Below are positions 1-11,890 of a DNA stretch of 64,000 nucleotides, one piece after another. The translations under genes were made by a program, and so were the position numbers. The DNA is from Paramacrobiotus metropolitanus. Taxonomy: Eukaryota > Tardigrada > Eutardigrada > Parachela > Macrobiotidae. Each line of letters starts with the position of its first letter. Within the stretch, counting starts at the first letter, position 1. Location of the stretch: the NCBI RefSeq assembly GCF_019649055.1, contig NW_026570348.1, positions 62,001 through 126,000 of the forward strand, given 5' to 3'. The notes beneath the pieces are model-generated. The model saw nothing but the letters and a program-made list of their open reading frames with translations, made no database searches and was not told where the DNA came from.

Positions 1-49
1 TACTGCCCTAGTAATACGGAACAGCACGGTGACCTTTTCTTTGTCTTAG

Positions 50-3000
50 CGCCTATTATCAACACGGATGACCTTACTGACTGCATTCGGTTAATCGAAA
101 CGGACGGTGCCGGTACGCAGTTCTACACTATCCGGGCAGTTGACCTCGACCAACCGGGGACGCCAAATTCCGAGATTCGCTTTAAAGCCAATGGTGGGAA
201 TGGATCGAGTAAGTATTTGCAGTGTGCCGCCGATAGGCGATATTTGACAGCCTTATTCGCACAAAAAATTCTAGCATTTATTGAACGATTTTACTTTAAT
301 TTCCGTAGAAATGTTTGATGTATCACACAATCACGGAGCTCTAATGACGATTGTACCCCTAAACAATAAGTATGGAAATTACACTCTGGATGTGGAGGCG
401 CGGGATCAGGGCTTTCCGGCTCTCTTCACCAACCGGACATTCCATATCTGTGTCGAGGACTTCAACGACAATGCACCGGTTTTTGTGCATCCAGTGGCCA
501 ATGAATCCGTCGCAGTGTGGGAGGTACGAGACTATAGTAGAAATATTGCACAGCGCCGAAAATGACAGTTAGTGCCTACTGTAATTTTTATTTTTTTAAA
601 ATTATTTCATCAAAATTTTTTTAAAAATCACCCGAAGAATGTGGTACAATGGCTTTGAACGCGAGCGACTACACTACGTTATAATGCCATTTCTAACAGA
701 ATGTTGTCAAACATTGATTGTAATTCTAAACCTAGCATATCACAATGTTGATTTTTTCAGTCCAACGACGCAAATAAAATTCGTTATTTTAATCTTCTCC
801 AACAGAATGCCACGATCGGTACGAAGATTGTTCAGGTCAAAGCGGTTGACAACGACATTGGCGACAATGCCGTTGTTCAGTATTCCTTTTTAACGGACCA
901 GAACTACGACTACCAGACATTCGAGCTGGACAGAGATTCTGGATGGATCACGCTGATCCGTCCGCTGGACAGGGAACGACAAAAGCAGTACACGCTCTAT
1001 GTCGACGCCCACGATCTTGGCGTGCCGCAGCGGAACACACTGCAACGGTTTGTCGTGCGGGTTATCGACATCAACGACAATGGTGAGTTCACGGCTGTCG
1101 GATTTTCTCCTCGCTTGCTGCAAAATGTTAATAACTCAATGCATACTCTTTTACTTTAGAGCCGATTTTCCGAGTGGCAAGACAAGAATTCCATGTCGTT
1201 GAAAATTATCCTCCAGGTATGTAGGTAACCCAGAACAGAAGACAAAAAGAATAAAAAGCCAATAAAAGACCCTATATCCGTTTAAAGTCCGTTAAAGTCA
1301 ATAAGCTGGAAAGAAGAAGTCTCTTTTGGTATTTACTGTGTACAGGTAAATTCTTTAAAATATAATAAGTCAATGTTTGGAAATGGTTGTACAATGAACC
1401 TGCAAAAAACGCGCAAAGGTCGCCTTTATATGTGATTTCGTTTTTCGAGTTTAGTCACATTTTCAAAGTAAATGCAATTTTACAGGAAGTATAATCGGAA
1501 AAGTTGCCGAAGCGTTCGACGAAGACGGCGATGCCGAACATACGCAGACTTGCTACTTTATTGTTGCCGGCAACACCAACAAAACTTTCTCCCTGGACAA
1601 ACACTCACGTGATCTCCGGCAGCTGGTGACCTTAGATCGCGAGCAGACCGCCGCTTATGAGCTGACTGTTAAGGCATCCAGCAACTGCAATTATTTAGCA
1701 CCAGGTGCACCAGTTCCTTTAACAACGAAAGATCACTCGCTAATGCAGGCGGTGATTGTTGTGGATGACGTCAATGACAATCCGCCCAAATTTCCACGGA
1801 AGGAGTATACTGCCGGCGTCACCGTGGAGAGCAAATATGGAACCAGAGTCACGAAACTGACGGTACTGAAATGAATGCTAAGTCAATTGTTACCTGACGC
1901 AAATTACGAAATACCGTTTTCTGGTTAGACATCTGGAAGACAGCAATACGTAATACATAATGCCGGTGCTTATTGAATACTTTTCCACATAGGGTATCTA
2001 AAACAAATTTATTTATTCAGACAATTTGCTGCATTTGCATCTATAGAACTTTATTGCGGTTACAAAGGGATTATGGTTTTCTCGCTGATAGGAATCAAAT
2101 TAATCTCGATATTGATTTTAGGCGGTTGATCCCGACGAAGGCGACAACGGAATCGTGACCTATTCGATAGAGGAGCCGATTAACATTAACCTCAATAAAG
2201 ATGAGACTTTCCGCGATCCACCATTTACCATCGACAAACAAACCGGAGAAGTTTTTCTTAACGTGAAATTCAATCCCGACATGAAGGGATACTTTGATTT
2301 CAACGTTTTGGCGGAAGACAGAAGCGGCTTTAACGACACCGCCCGACTGTTTGTAAGTTGTTTTATTGGTAATATGTCGGTTATTGAACAGCTCGTCAAA
2401 CTGTGCACACGTTGAGTTTTGAGTAAATAATAATTTTTTGGCAGATTTATCTTCTACGTGCTGATCAGCGGGTGCAGTTTACTCTGCTTGGCAAGCCAGA
2501 AGATGTCCGCCTGATAGAGGACGCATTATTAGAGACGCTATCCAATATTACTGGAGCCCGAGCCAATGTAAGATTCTCCGAAATCTGCTAAAATTGGACA
2601 CTGCAGCACTTAACTGCATGAACGATCATCTGCTAAAACTGCATACGTATAATTACATTCATGACCTTTCGTAGTTAATGTGTGCAGTATTTATAACCCA
2701 AGGTTGCCAAATACTGGCGTTTACTGGCATGTTTTGCATATTTAGTAACGCACAATGTTAACCCGAAAACTATTTGCAGATTGATGACGTAGTGACGCAC
2801 ATCGACGAAAGCGGCACCGTCAACGAGCGTCTATCCGACGTCCTCATGCACTTTGTGGATCCCAGCGGGAAGATCATGGACGTCGACACCATCATCGCCC
2901 TTATCGACCAGACCTATGACCGCTTAGAAACCGCCTTCAAAGCCTTTAATATCATCGAAGTCCAGCGGGCCATCCCCCGCGAACCCTTGACCAATGAGAC

Positions 3001-3547
3001 CACCGTCTTGAAAGCACTCCTCATCGGGATCACTCTGGGGCTGCTGCTCTTACTGATCCTCTCCGCGGCCCTTTTCTGCTCGCAACGCACCCGCTACACG
3101 CGGAAACTACGGGCAGCCACGGCGCTAGCTTTCAGCTCCAGCGACAGCACCGCCGGTCTCCATCCGACGGAAGTCCCGGGGACCAATCTGCACAGCTACG
3201 AGGGCTCCAATCCGGTGTGGATGAACAGTTATGTGGAAAAGTGGACCAAGGAGACGGAGTCGGATGGGAAGAGTGCTTCGTCGGGGTCGGAAGAGAACTC
3301 GCTACCGGAGGAACTGGGGAGTGGGTATGAGGAGCAAGTACGGAAGACGACGTTCTTTGGAGATGAAGCGCGGGGTGGACTGCAGCCGGTATCCCCGGAG
3401 GGCAGCGGGAAGAGTATTGTGAAGGAGGTGCATTTCGGGGAGCTGGTAAAGAGGAGGACGGATCAGCAGACGTATAATAATATTTACGAGACGATTGAGG
3501 ATAAAGAGGGGAAGTATATCGCTCGGCTGGAGTCGACAGAATTGTAG
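50..3547 (+). CDS. Cadherin, 3' part (CDH23/PCDH15-like, tentative)
   Basis: This is a single-pass adhesion protein; earlier exons lie outside the window. Exons with matching phases are 50-208, 309-523, 806-1082, 1160-1216, 1486-1862, 2122-2352, 2445-2567 and 2780-3547. The ectodomain shows the calcium-binding motifs of cadherin repeats: DFNDNAP, DINDN, DVNDNPP, LDRE and AVDPDEGDNG. A non-cadherin stretch of roughly 120 residues follows (exon 7 and the start of exon 8), then one membrane segment (ALLIGITLGLLLLLILSAALF) and a cytoplasmic tail of about 150 residues containing SNPVW. A membrane-adjacent folded domain before the TM is known from CDH23, PCDH15 and Cad99C-type cadherins, so that subgroup is my guess. 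No catenin-binding region of classical cadherins was recognised. The stop is TAG at 3545. The donor of exon 5 (GTACTG) is weak but keeps the frame. Confidence 0.88.
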
Positions 3548-4859
3548 TGTGGTAGTCTACAGGCAGTAGTGAACTTTGTAGTCGGTATGGAGAAAACCGC
3601 TTCGTGCTAGTTGTGTTTGGATCGAGCGAAGTCTGTTGAGGTTTGTATTACTCTATTTTTCTCGAAATCGGAATCTGTTTGGATGGTGTACATACTGTAT
3701 GAATGTCTGTTATTAAACTATAGTAAATACTGGATAATATTGGAAAGTTGTCAAAAGAATCGTTAACTGCTAAATTCGACGAATAATTACGAGTACATTA
3801 TACTAAATGTTACCACCATGGAATCAGCGTGGATACAAAAGTATTATTTAATTTCGTTAAAATGCAGCTACATTATTAGGTGTGCGACTTCTTTGTGGAG
3901 CAGAAGTATTCTTGCGCCACAGAAGCGCGAAAACTTGAAGAAACAACAGTGCATCCGTCCAGTGACACGAGCTACACCAACGATAAAACGGGAGTTTTAC
4001 GACTACGTTTTCTATGAGTTCTGTTGAAGTTTTACTTTCTCGTATTAACCGGCGTCACATAAAAGCGTAGATTAGAGTAGGTGTCTAAAGCGCAAACACT
4101 GAACGACATTGGTTTTTCCACTTTTCCCGTAAAACAGCTTTGCATACGTACTCGTATAACGTATACTGCAGAAACTACTGTAGAAAGTTTACATTTATCA
4201 GTCCTGTTGTGCTTCCGGGTGTGTCCACTTGTTACTAGAGCAGCAATATTTTTTTTATGTACCTAACACATGTCTGTGCGTCTGTGCGCGCTGCAACAAA
4301 CAAAAGCCATTAATGCTGTGTAAGATCAGCCTTCTTGTTGAACTGTATTGTCAACCAGAAATAGCGATAGTGTATTTTTTGTAAAGGCAGTCATCGCTCG
4401 TCGGACGTTATACGATCGTCAGATTTTGTTTTTCTTCCGCTGCCAGAGATGCTGTCAAAAATATGTGATCGTGCACTCAAACAAAGAAATAGTATCGCTT
4501 ACGGAAATTCAGAAAAACGGCATCAATCCCATCACGTAACGTAGCCGAAAGTGCCATGCGTACATGATGCCGCAGCAATATATCACCTTTCCGGAAATAT
4601 GAAAGCCAACGCTCGTTCTGCCGAATTTAGTACATTTTAGTAAAAAAGAGCACTGGGAACCAACAACAATCTAAATACGTATGCAGTATAGCTCTGTACG
4701 TATGCAACAGTTTTCCTCGTATTTGAAATTCGACTGTCGATTGTGGGTATGCACGGCAAAGGGCAACTTTCAAACAACGTCTGTCGGCATTTCCATTTTC
4801 GTGTAATTATTATTGAGTCTCATTTTTCTAAGGCACTGTTGTTTTCCGCGACCGCAAAA
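3548..4859 (+). other. Intergenic; 5' flank of receptor gene A with duplicated blocks
   Basis: No gene was found here. A block near 3895-3935 recurs near 6804-6845, upstream of the receptor relic at 7445. A block at about 4370-4560, ending in CACGTAACGTAGCC (from about 4534), recurs at about 11455-11635. The duplicated receptor unit therefore included upstream DNA. The shared CACGTAACGTAGCC could be a promoter element, but that is inference. Confidence 0.5.
3712..3717 (+). terminator. Probable poly(A) signal of the cadherin gene
   Basis: An ATTAAA hexamer lies 165 bp after the cadherin stop codon in AT-rich DNA. It is a common variant of the animal poly(A) signal. No other candidate is closer to the stop. 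Confidence 0.4.
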
Positions 4860-6313
4860 ATGGATAACTGTACAATATTATCCTGCAGTTCCTTAAGCAG
4901 TTCACATACGAGTTTATCGATTATTGCATTTAATGAAAATACCACTTGGACCCCGACCATAATGAATAATGATAAACTGCTGCCCACCTTCAGTGTCCCA
5001 ACCAACCCACATACAGCCAAACCCGTCCATGCCAGTGAACCTCCCAGTTATCTCATTTTTTTTGCCATAATGATGACCAGTCTGAATGCTTTAAATCTCG
5101 CTTGCAACACCGGTTTGCTCTTGTTGTTCCTAATGTCGGCTAAACTGCGAACGACCTTTTCCGTGTACCTTATATTTCTCTCCCTCTGCAACATTGTTCT
5201 TGGTATCGGTATGTGTTTGGGGTATCTGGCTCCCGTTCTGATAAAAGCAGACCGCACATCTCAGAAGATCCAGATTTACTGTTTCATCATGAACTGGGTT
5301 GCATTGATTGCAACCAAATTTCCCACGCAAGCGCATTTCTTAATCGCTCTGAACCGTCTATGGGCGTTGGCATTGCCTCTATCCTATAACCGTTTTCATA
5401 CGAAAACAGTGGCGTGGACATGCTGCTTGATGACCGTGGGTTTCACGCATGTCGTCACCCTCCCGCTAATTCTTCTGGACCAATTTGTCTATGCCGTACC
5501 CTTTCGAAAACGATATTTTTGTGCTACGACTATTGAGGGGACGCCTTTATTTGGTTATACGGCCGCGTTGCAACTGCTCGTCTGCAACGCTCCTGTAGTG
5601 TTTATAATTTTGCTATATCCCGTCCTGCTCCTACTTTACAAGCGTAACAAACGAAGGAAACGCGCACCCCCACCAAAGGCAACTCTCGCCATGGAACACA
5701 AGGTTTCGCAAAATCAACCGAATAATCCCGTCAGCGTATCGACATCGACTGACAGCGCAGTGGACAACGCGGCCTTTGCAAGGTCGGATGAGGTACGCAA
5801 TTTAATGTAACTTAGCCAGCTAAATAATAACGAGAAAAATAATATGAGGTGGTACTGTTAGACTACGTTACTGTACAAACAGATCACATTGATTACTGTA
5901 ATCCTACTGTATATAAGATATCGGCATTCTTAGGTTTTACTTTTAACTTGTGCAACTGTTGGCGTGAGAGTTCCCACTATAATTTTGTGCGGCAGGTGAA
6001 ATATGCGATTACAAACGGGATAACGGAAGTTACAAAACCTGCGCGGAGAGTTCGAGTGCGTCCCTTCTTTATGTACACGCTCGTGACCTTTACGACATCT
6101 GTCTGTTGGGCTCCTGTTATGGTAATCTTGAGTTTGGCCTATTTGAAAGTGGTACCATCAGACCCGACATCGCTACACGTATTAATTCCAATGTTGCTAC
6201 TTCGATTGCCGTTGGTGCTAGATCCAGTGTTATTCGCTATCAGCATTGTGTCCATTCGGCATGCGTGTGTTGCGGGGTTCAAAAGACTGATACGACTGAA
6301 CAAAACTAATTGA
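4860..6313 (+). CDS. Orphan rhodopsin-like 7TM receptor A
   Basis: Exons 4860-5792 and 5996-6313, phase 0, 416 residues. The start at 4860 (MDNCTILSC) is preferred over the in-frame GTG upstream because the paralogues start at the same place. Exon 1 encodes an Asn/Ser/Thr-rich ectodomain, TM1-TM5 and a Lys/Arg-rich third intracellular loop. Exon 2 encodes TM6 (CWAP) and TM7 (LDPVLFAIS), then a short tail. The cysteine in the YCF motif at the start of TM3 and a cysteine in loop 2 (RYFC) can form the usual disulfide. The DRY motif is replaced by NRLWAL, and NPxxY by DPxLFAIS. These are deviations shared by the whole array. It is probably a plasma-membrane chemosensory or peptide receptor; the ligand is unknown. 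Confidence 0.85.
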
Positions 6314-7039
6314 CTAATTAAATTCGTGAAAAGTTTTACAAGCATTTGTTTAACCGACACCTCTTACTGTGTACTCTGCGCTACGCATAAACATCACTGG
6401 CGGATTCAGTGCTTACAATTAACGAATAATTTCTACATATGAAAAAAATGTTTTGTTTGCAAATTGTTTTGCACTACTTGTAGTAAAATTTATTGTGCCG
6501 TACATCGCAATGCGTGCTCTTTTCTGAACAGTATAGGTTACGTACTGGATACTGTAACATACATTTTGTTTCGTTGCGATGTATCTTACGATAGTTTTGC
6601 AGATAACAAACAACATTCACAAATTTTCTATAGCATGCAAAGCCGTTACTCATTAAACCTCACTTTTGTCAATAACAAAATAAAAGTGGCCTAATCCTTC
6701 CAGTAGAAAACTTTCTATAATATCAAAAAAATGCTGAAAATCGCAGATCACCAATTTCGAAAAACAGATTCGTATGCATATGTATCACGTTAATTTCCAT
6801 GTAAGCAGAAGTCAGATTCCTGCGCCGCATAAGCGCCGAAAACAATATTTTTTCCTACATTGAAAATCGCTGACTAGTAACTCTGTAAGCAAAATTGTTC
6901 AGTTATTCGTTTAATAGCAGCCAAACGGCAATATTTCACCTGGTGTTGGTCGTTGGTCGCAGCATATAACAAAACCTCATATAATGGGGGCAATCAAGCA
7001 GGCAAACAGACAAGGTAACGACATCCAATACGGATATCT

Positions 7040-7251
7040 AGAAAAAGCGCATCATATTTATTTAAACATTCATCCTTTAATTAATAAAAACATTCAGCTG
7101 GAAACCAGCAATAATTTCAGAAACGTCCATATTGGCGGGTTTCGTACCCCTACGCGGGCATGCAGAAAAACCGCATCGAACCCGTATTTATTTAAACGTT
7201 GAGCTCACAATAAGTAAACACATTCAGTGGGCAGCCAGCAATAACTGTAAG
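7040..7251. repeat. Imperfect direct repeat, two copies of 80-90 bp
   Basis: Copy 1 is 7040-7120 and copy 2 is 7164-7251. Both run from AGAAAAA(G/C)CGCATC through TATTTATTTAAAC and AAACACATTCAG-like sequence to CCAGCAATAA. There are small indels and substitutions between them. Confidence 0.6.
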
Positions 7252-7266
7252 ATACGTCGATACTGT

Positions 7267-7307
7267 ATGGCCTTGTACGCATCTGTATGCGTACAGTACA
7301 AGGCCAT
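7267..7307. repeat. Short inverted repeat (hairpin)
   Basis: ATGGCCTTGTACGCAT at 7267 is followed within 4 bp by its reverse complement, interrupted by a 3-base insertion, ending at 7307. The function is unknown. It could form a cruciform or an RNA stem. Confidence 0.6.
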
Positions 7308-7444
7308 GCTGCAGCATTACGTAGGTTAACCTTCGAAATTTTTCAGCCCGACATTCAGAGCACAACAACAATTTCTAAACCAAATTTTTGGAATGTTCTG
7401 CCGGCCTTAATATTCTCGGAGTGACAGATGTTTCCAACTATAGC

Positions 7445-7550
7445 AAAATGTATAATAATACAGTAATGCTTCCCTACAATTCCTTAAGCTGTACATATAC
7501 GAACATATCCATACTTTTGCTTGCCGGTAGTATCAATTCCACGTATAACG
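7445..7550 (+). pseudogene. Receptor relic: N-terminal piece only
   Basis: The stretch resembles the 5' coding end of receptor A. It has an ATG-like start, ACAGTAATGCTTCC, then TTCCTTAAGC and ACATA(T/C)GA at matching spacing. No transmembrane segment follows. Instead, unrelated sequence leads into the Gag-like ORF at 7748. I read it as a receptor copy truncated by deletion or by insertion of the downstream element. Confidence 0.5.
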
Positions 7551-7747
7551 GGGCCCAAGACGGGAAAGATTCTTCGAAAGAATCTGAGTATAACGAGGTC
7601 AAAGGGTCGTCCTGCCACGAGCGTATGAATGGAGTGAAGACGGATGCCGGATTTGGAGCAGGACGAAGCAAGAGTCTATTTAAGCATGATTGTATTCGAC
7701 AACCACTTCCAGTTTGTAAAATTATTTTGTGCCGTTCTTGAGTAAAA

Positions 7748-8956
7748 ATGAGTAAAACGCAGGAAGAACTTGAAGTTATGACATGTGAAGAATTAAAGGT
7801 GATGTTAAGAGAGCACGAGCTCACGGTTACCGGCAATAAAGCCGAACTCGTTAAACGTATGCTTGATCACCAGCCTGGATGTGCTGGCCATGGTGGTAAG
7901 AAAGATTCACAGCTGAACGTGTCGGGTAATACGGTCGATGATTTGGCTAAATCATTGGGATTGTGTGAAAGCACGGTTGCCGTTTTGAAGAAGGAGCGTT
8001 TCGTTACCATTGAAAAAGTCCTTTTCCTGTCCAAAGATGACCTTTGGACGCCTCCGCTGAATGCCATCCCGCTGTGCGACCGCAAAGATATTTGGACCTA
8101 CATCATGGATAGCCGAAGTGAAGAGTCAGTGATTATTGTCCCACCTGCACCGTGCAAGAAGGTCAGCAAGCCTGCATCCGCGTTGGCAGAATTCGACCGA
8201 AGGGTCATGCCGGATCCGGTTGACTTTCCACGTTGCAGCCCCAGTCCTATTCCACCGGTCGAACAATTCCGCAATGGTGAGTTTGGCCTAAGAGAAGTTT
8301 TTAACTTGAAAGGTGACCCGTTGCCGAAGTTGGCAAGAAATTTACCACGACCACACGAGGTGGTGTATTCCCGCGCGCAAGCAGAGAAGAAGAAACCAGT
8401 TGGCGCCTTAGAGTTAACATACGCAGAATTCATGAATGGGTCGCTTATGTTGATTAAGCAGTTGAGTAAAATGCCGAGCCACGCAGAAACGTTGTGTGAA
8501 TATGCCGAGTACGTTGAGTTCTTATCCAGTAAGGCTCCAGATTATGAACCAAAAGCTATATTGAAATTTGATGCTGGTTTCCGGCAATATGCCGAGCGGT
8601 TTGGTTGCTCACTGAATGATTTCAATGCGTGTGGAAATTTAATTCATCAGTGTTTTCACGCTGGTTCACTGTTGCCGGTTGAAGCCCACGCCGTGAGCGA
8701 AGGTTTTCGAGGTGGTCACGATGGTCGGTCTCGCGGGTACGGTCGTGGAGCGTACAATGGTCGAGGAAATAATTATAGTGGCGAAGGGTCGAAAAAGCTG
8801 AGCTGTTGGGCATATAACGAAGGGCAATGCCCGCGTGAAGAAGGAAAATGTTGGTACTCTCACGTTTGCGGCTCCTGTTACGAGAAAGGTCACAATTGGC
8901 ACGAGTGTCAGCGTAACCAGAAAAATAGCAAACGAGGTGGGCGCAACGGCGCCTGA
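7748..8956 (+). CDS. Gag-like protein: SAP domain, RGG tract, CCCH and CCHC zinc motifs
   Basis: A single 402-residue ORF with no introns. Residues about 10-45 (EELKVMLREHELTVTGNKAE) match the SAP helix-extended-helix DNA-binding motif. The middle is a mostly uncharged-to-basic region without recognised domains. Residues about 320-355 are Gly/Arg-rich. The C-terminus has C-x7-C-x6-C-x3-H followed by C-x2-C-x4-H-x4-C, the second being the spacing of a retroviral-type zinc knuckle. A terminal CCCH plus knuckle pair is reminiscent of Gag-like ORFs of DIRS-type retrotransposons. No reverse transcriptase or tyrosine recombinase is present nearby, so this is either a truncated element or a domesticated gag. 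Alternative: a cellular RNA-binding protein. Confidence 0.65.
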   Translation: MSKTQEELEVMTCEELKVMLREHELTVTGNKAELVKRMLDHQPGCAGHGGKKDSQLNVSGNTVDDLAKSLGLCESTVAVLKKERFVTIEKVLFLSKDDLWTPPLNAIPLCDRKDIWTYIMDSRSEESVIIVPPAPCKKVSKPASALAEFDRRVMPDPVDFPRCSPSPIPPVEQFRNGEFGLREVFNLKGDPLPKLARNLPRPHEVVYSRAQAEKKKPVGALELTYAEFMNGSLMLIKQLSKMPSHAETLCEYAEYVEFLSSKAPDYEPKAILKFDAGFRQYAERFGCSLNDFNACGNLIHQCFHAGSLLPVEAHAVSEGFRGGHDGRSRGYGRGAYNGRGNNYSGEGSKKLSCWAYNEGQCPREEGKCWYSHVCGSCYEKGHNWHECQRNQKNSKRGGRNGA

Positions 8957-9149
8957 TACTGCAAAATTTGATTGTGCATATTAAGTTGACGTTAAATTGT
9001 TTATGTTATTCAGTGACAATTCTCAGTATGAATGGTATTGTAAATTGTTGCAGTTCTCCGTGTGAATTGTATTATTATTGTTGATTTAATTAAATTGCAT
9101 TGAGTTATGGCAAAGTTTTCATGGAAATTTGCTTATTGAAAGGTCAATG

Positions 9150-9490
9150 AAAACGGTTGAATGTAATAATCATTAACGCTCACTTCCAGCAAAATTCAGA
9201 ACATTTAATTATTGATTAAATTCTTGAAATGAACGATTGAATGAAATTATTTGTGGTGAATTCCCGCAAATGCTGAAATTAAGGATTAAATTTATGAAAA
9301 TGATGAAATGTATTCATTTTATGCACTGTATTTTGGTCATCTCCAACAAATTGAGAAATAATGAAGTTGAATTTGTGAGAATGATTGAATGTAATTTGTA
9401 TTCATGGTCAGTTCCAGCAAGTATTGAGATTAAACGTTGAATTTCTGAAAATGATTTAATGTAATGATTTATGGTTGATCTGCGACCTGC
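9150..9490. repeat. Degenerate tandem repeat after the Gag-like ORF
   Basis: About four imperfect units of roughly 80-100 bp share GATTGAATG(A/T)AAT, (C/T)ATGGTCA(C/G)TTCCAGCAA and GATTAAA(T/C)(G)TTGAATTT-like words. It is AT-rich and non-coding. It may be the 3' tail of the Gag-like element or an old minisatellite. Confidence 0.5.
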
Positions 9491-9852
9491 AGAAATTTAA
9501 AGTTTCCATGTGTGTTGAGGAATTGTGGCAATGGATTGCAGCTGGTTCTGCAAAGTGCAAAATGAATTCTGCTTAAGCCCATTGTTGAGCAAAATGTTTT
9601 AAATAACTTGAATTGCTGGTGGTGTTCCTTTTTTGGGTTGCTTGGGCACGTGAAAAATATGATGATTTTGTTCTCGTAAACTTGTAAACTTTGTGCTACC
9701 GCTGTTTTATGTTTACTGTTTGTTCGCCAAATTGCCATGAATGTGAGAACGTAGAAGACCCGGCGCACAAACACCGCGCCCAAATGAATAAACCCATGGC
9801 TGTTGAGAAGTTCCTTTCCTCTTGCTCCCCGTAGACCGTAGTTATACATATA

Positions 9853-11154
9853 ATGGATAATGAAACAATGTCATCGTGCGCGCTGTCCACTTTCAGCTAC
9901 TCCAGCTACGCGCATGCAGATACAACTGCCAATGTTTATGTACGTCCCAGTTACATCAAGTTTTTCGTTGTGATGCAGGATATTCTGGATGCAATGAACA
10001 TTATTATCAACGCTGGTATGATCTTGCTGTTCTTGATGCATGTGGAACTGCGGACGACCTTTTCGGTGTATATTATATTTCTGTCCCTCTCCAACACTGT
10101 TCTCGGTGCAGCCTTGTGCTTAGGGCGTCTAGTTTCCACTGTTGCAAAAGCCGATTACACATCCGTGAAGGTACAAATTTACTGTTTTTTCTTGCACTGG
10201 ACAACATTGATCGCGCCCAATTTTCCCATGCAAGCGCAGCTCCTAATCGCTCTAAACCGTCTATGGGCGCTGGCATTTCCGCTGTCCTACAATCGGTTCC
10301 ATACGAAAACGGTAGCGTGGTCATGCTGCTTGGTGGCGGTGGGCTTCACGCACATGGTCTCGCTCCCGTGATGATTGTGGATCAATTTAGTTATGCCGTG
10401 CCATTTAGGGAGTCCATGTTATGCCCTTCGGTTATTTACTATATGCAAGGTTTGCTTGGTTATGCGATAGCTTTGCAAGTGCTGGTTGGCAACGTTCCCG
10501 TCGCATTAACGATCGTCCTGTATCCCTTCCTGTTCTCGTTTTATAAGCGTAACAAACAAAAGAAGCGGACAGGGACTCCGAAGAAGGTTCTCGACATGAA
10601 AATGACAATTCCGCAAAGTCAGCAAAATCAACCGGATAATCCCGTTAAGGTATCGACAACGCTTAACAGCTCATCTCACGGTTTAACCTGTGGGCGAGCG
10701 CAAACGTTAAAAGATCTATAATATGAAAGGCTAGAAGTTAATCATACTTCAAAAGAACCTGACCACATATACTGTACGGCACTCCATATATTTCTGTACT
10801 TCTGGTCGTACATAAATTAGTAGCCTACAGCGTGATGTCTTTGTGCGGCAGGTGCGATACCAGACTAGAAGCGGGACAGCGGAAGCGAGAAGGCGAGTGC
10901 GACCGTTTACCATGTACACCCTTGTGACCTTTACGGCATTCATCTGCTGGACGCCTTCTCTCGTACACATGCTTCTGGTTCATTTAAACGTGGAGTCGTC
11001 TGAACATGTATCCTTAACCGCATACATTTCGTATTTGTTAATGCGACTGCAGCTGGTGCTGGATCCTCTGTTATTCGCCATCAGTATCGGGTCAATTCGG
11101 AACGCTTGTGCTGCGAGAATCGATAGACGGATCCGGCAGGGCACAATTAAGTGA
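9853..11154 (+). pseudogene. Orphan 7TM receptor B, frame-broken
   Basis: The copy is close to receptor A over its whole length. Exon 1 starts at 9853 (MDNETMSSC) and reads TM1 to TM4 up to a TGA at 10369-10371. The frame then resumes one base over and runs through TM5 and the basic loop to about 10706. Against the paralogues, one base is missing at CTCCCG-TGATG, where they read CCGCTAATT. The exon 1 donor is also altered: paralogues have CAAAAG|GTAC but this copy has CAAACGTTA. Exon 2 (10852-11154) keeps a good acceptor, CWTP and LDPLLFAIS. Two independent lesions favour a recent pseudogene. A base-call error alone would not explain the donor. Confidence 0.75.
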
Positions 11155-11890
11155 CGATTATCGCTGCGCTAGAGCCAACAAAAATATTATTATGTAGTTT
11201 TTTCTGTAGTAGAGATTTTAACTACAGTCTACACTTTTAAGCACTGTTCTTGGATGAGCCGCAACCTTTCTCGTTTCGGTAGTCGTTAAAGCGCAAGTAC
11301 CTGTATTTTGTTTAATAATTATTTTATTTTTGGTTTATAGCTGTTTTCATACGTACATAGTTGTACCGATGATTAACAAAATACTCATTAATTATAAAGT
11401 TGTCAAAACAGAAACTATCTTCTATACTACGTCGAATCGGAATACTGTTTGCGAAGTTGTTCCTCGCTCGTCATGCGTAATACAATTCCGTGGTACCATC
11501 TTTTTTTTATGCATGCCGGCAATAGAGATGTCATAAAATCTGCAGTGGTAAACAAATATGGAATTGATATCGATTAATCGAAAATTCCAAAAAACTGCAT
11601 GAAACGCACCACGTAACGTAGCCTAACGTGTGAGGCAAACTTGGTCGTCTTCACGGAAGGTATCTCTCATGTTTCCCGGTTTTGATAGTTCAACTCAGAA
11701 AACATTATCAGCGGGAATTAGTAGCAGGTGTAAATACTACCTCAGCAAACTCTGCTTACAGCAGTGCAGAAAGGCATCATTTCATTCGATGTCGTGCCTT
11801 CCATCAATATTACTTGCTAGAATTTCCGGTACAAAAAAATGTACACTTAATATAACACAAGATTTTCATACGAACACGTAAAGCTATTTG
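11155..11890. other. Intergenic with a receptor-upstream block
   Basis: No gene was found. About 11455-11635 resembles 4370-4560, the 5' flank of receptor A, and includes CACGTAACGTAGCC near 11611. It probably marks the start of a further duplicated receptor unit whose coding part is the relic near 12715-13165. Confidence 0.45.

Larger units (their letters stand above)
6314..7444. other. Intergenic between receptor A and a receptor relic
   Basis: I see no intact gene. The stretch holds the duplicated upstream block near 6804-6845, an imperfect direct repeat (7040-7120 and 7164-7251) and a hairpin at 7267-7307. It looks like the decayed 5' flank of another receptor copy. Confidence 0.45.
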
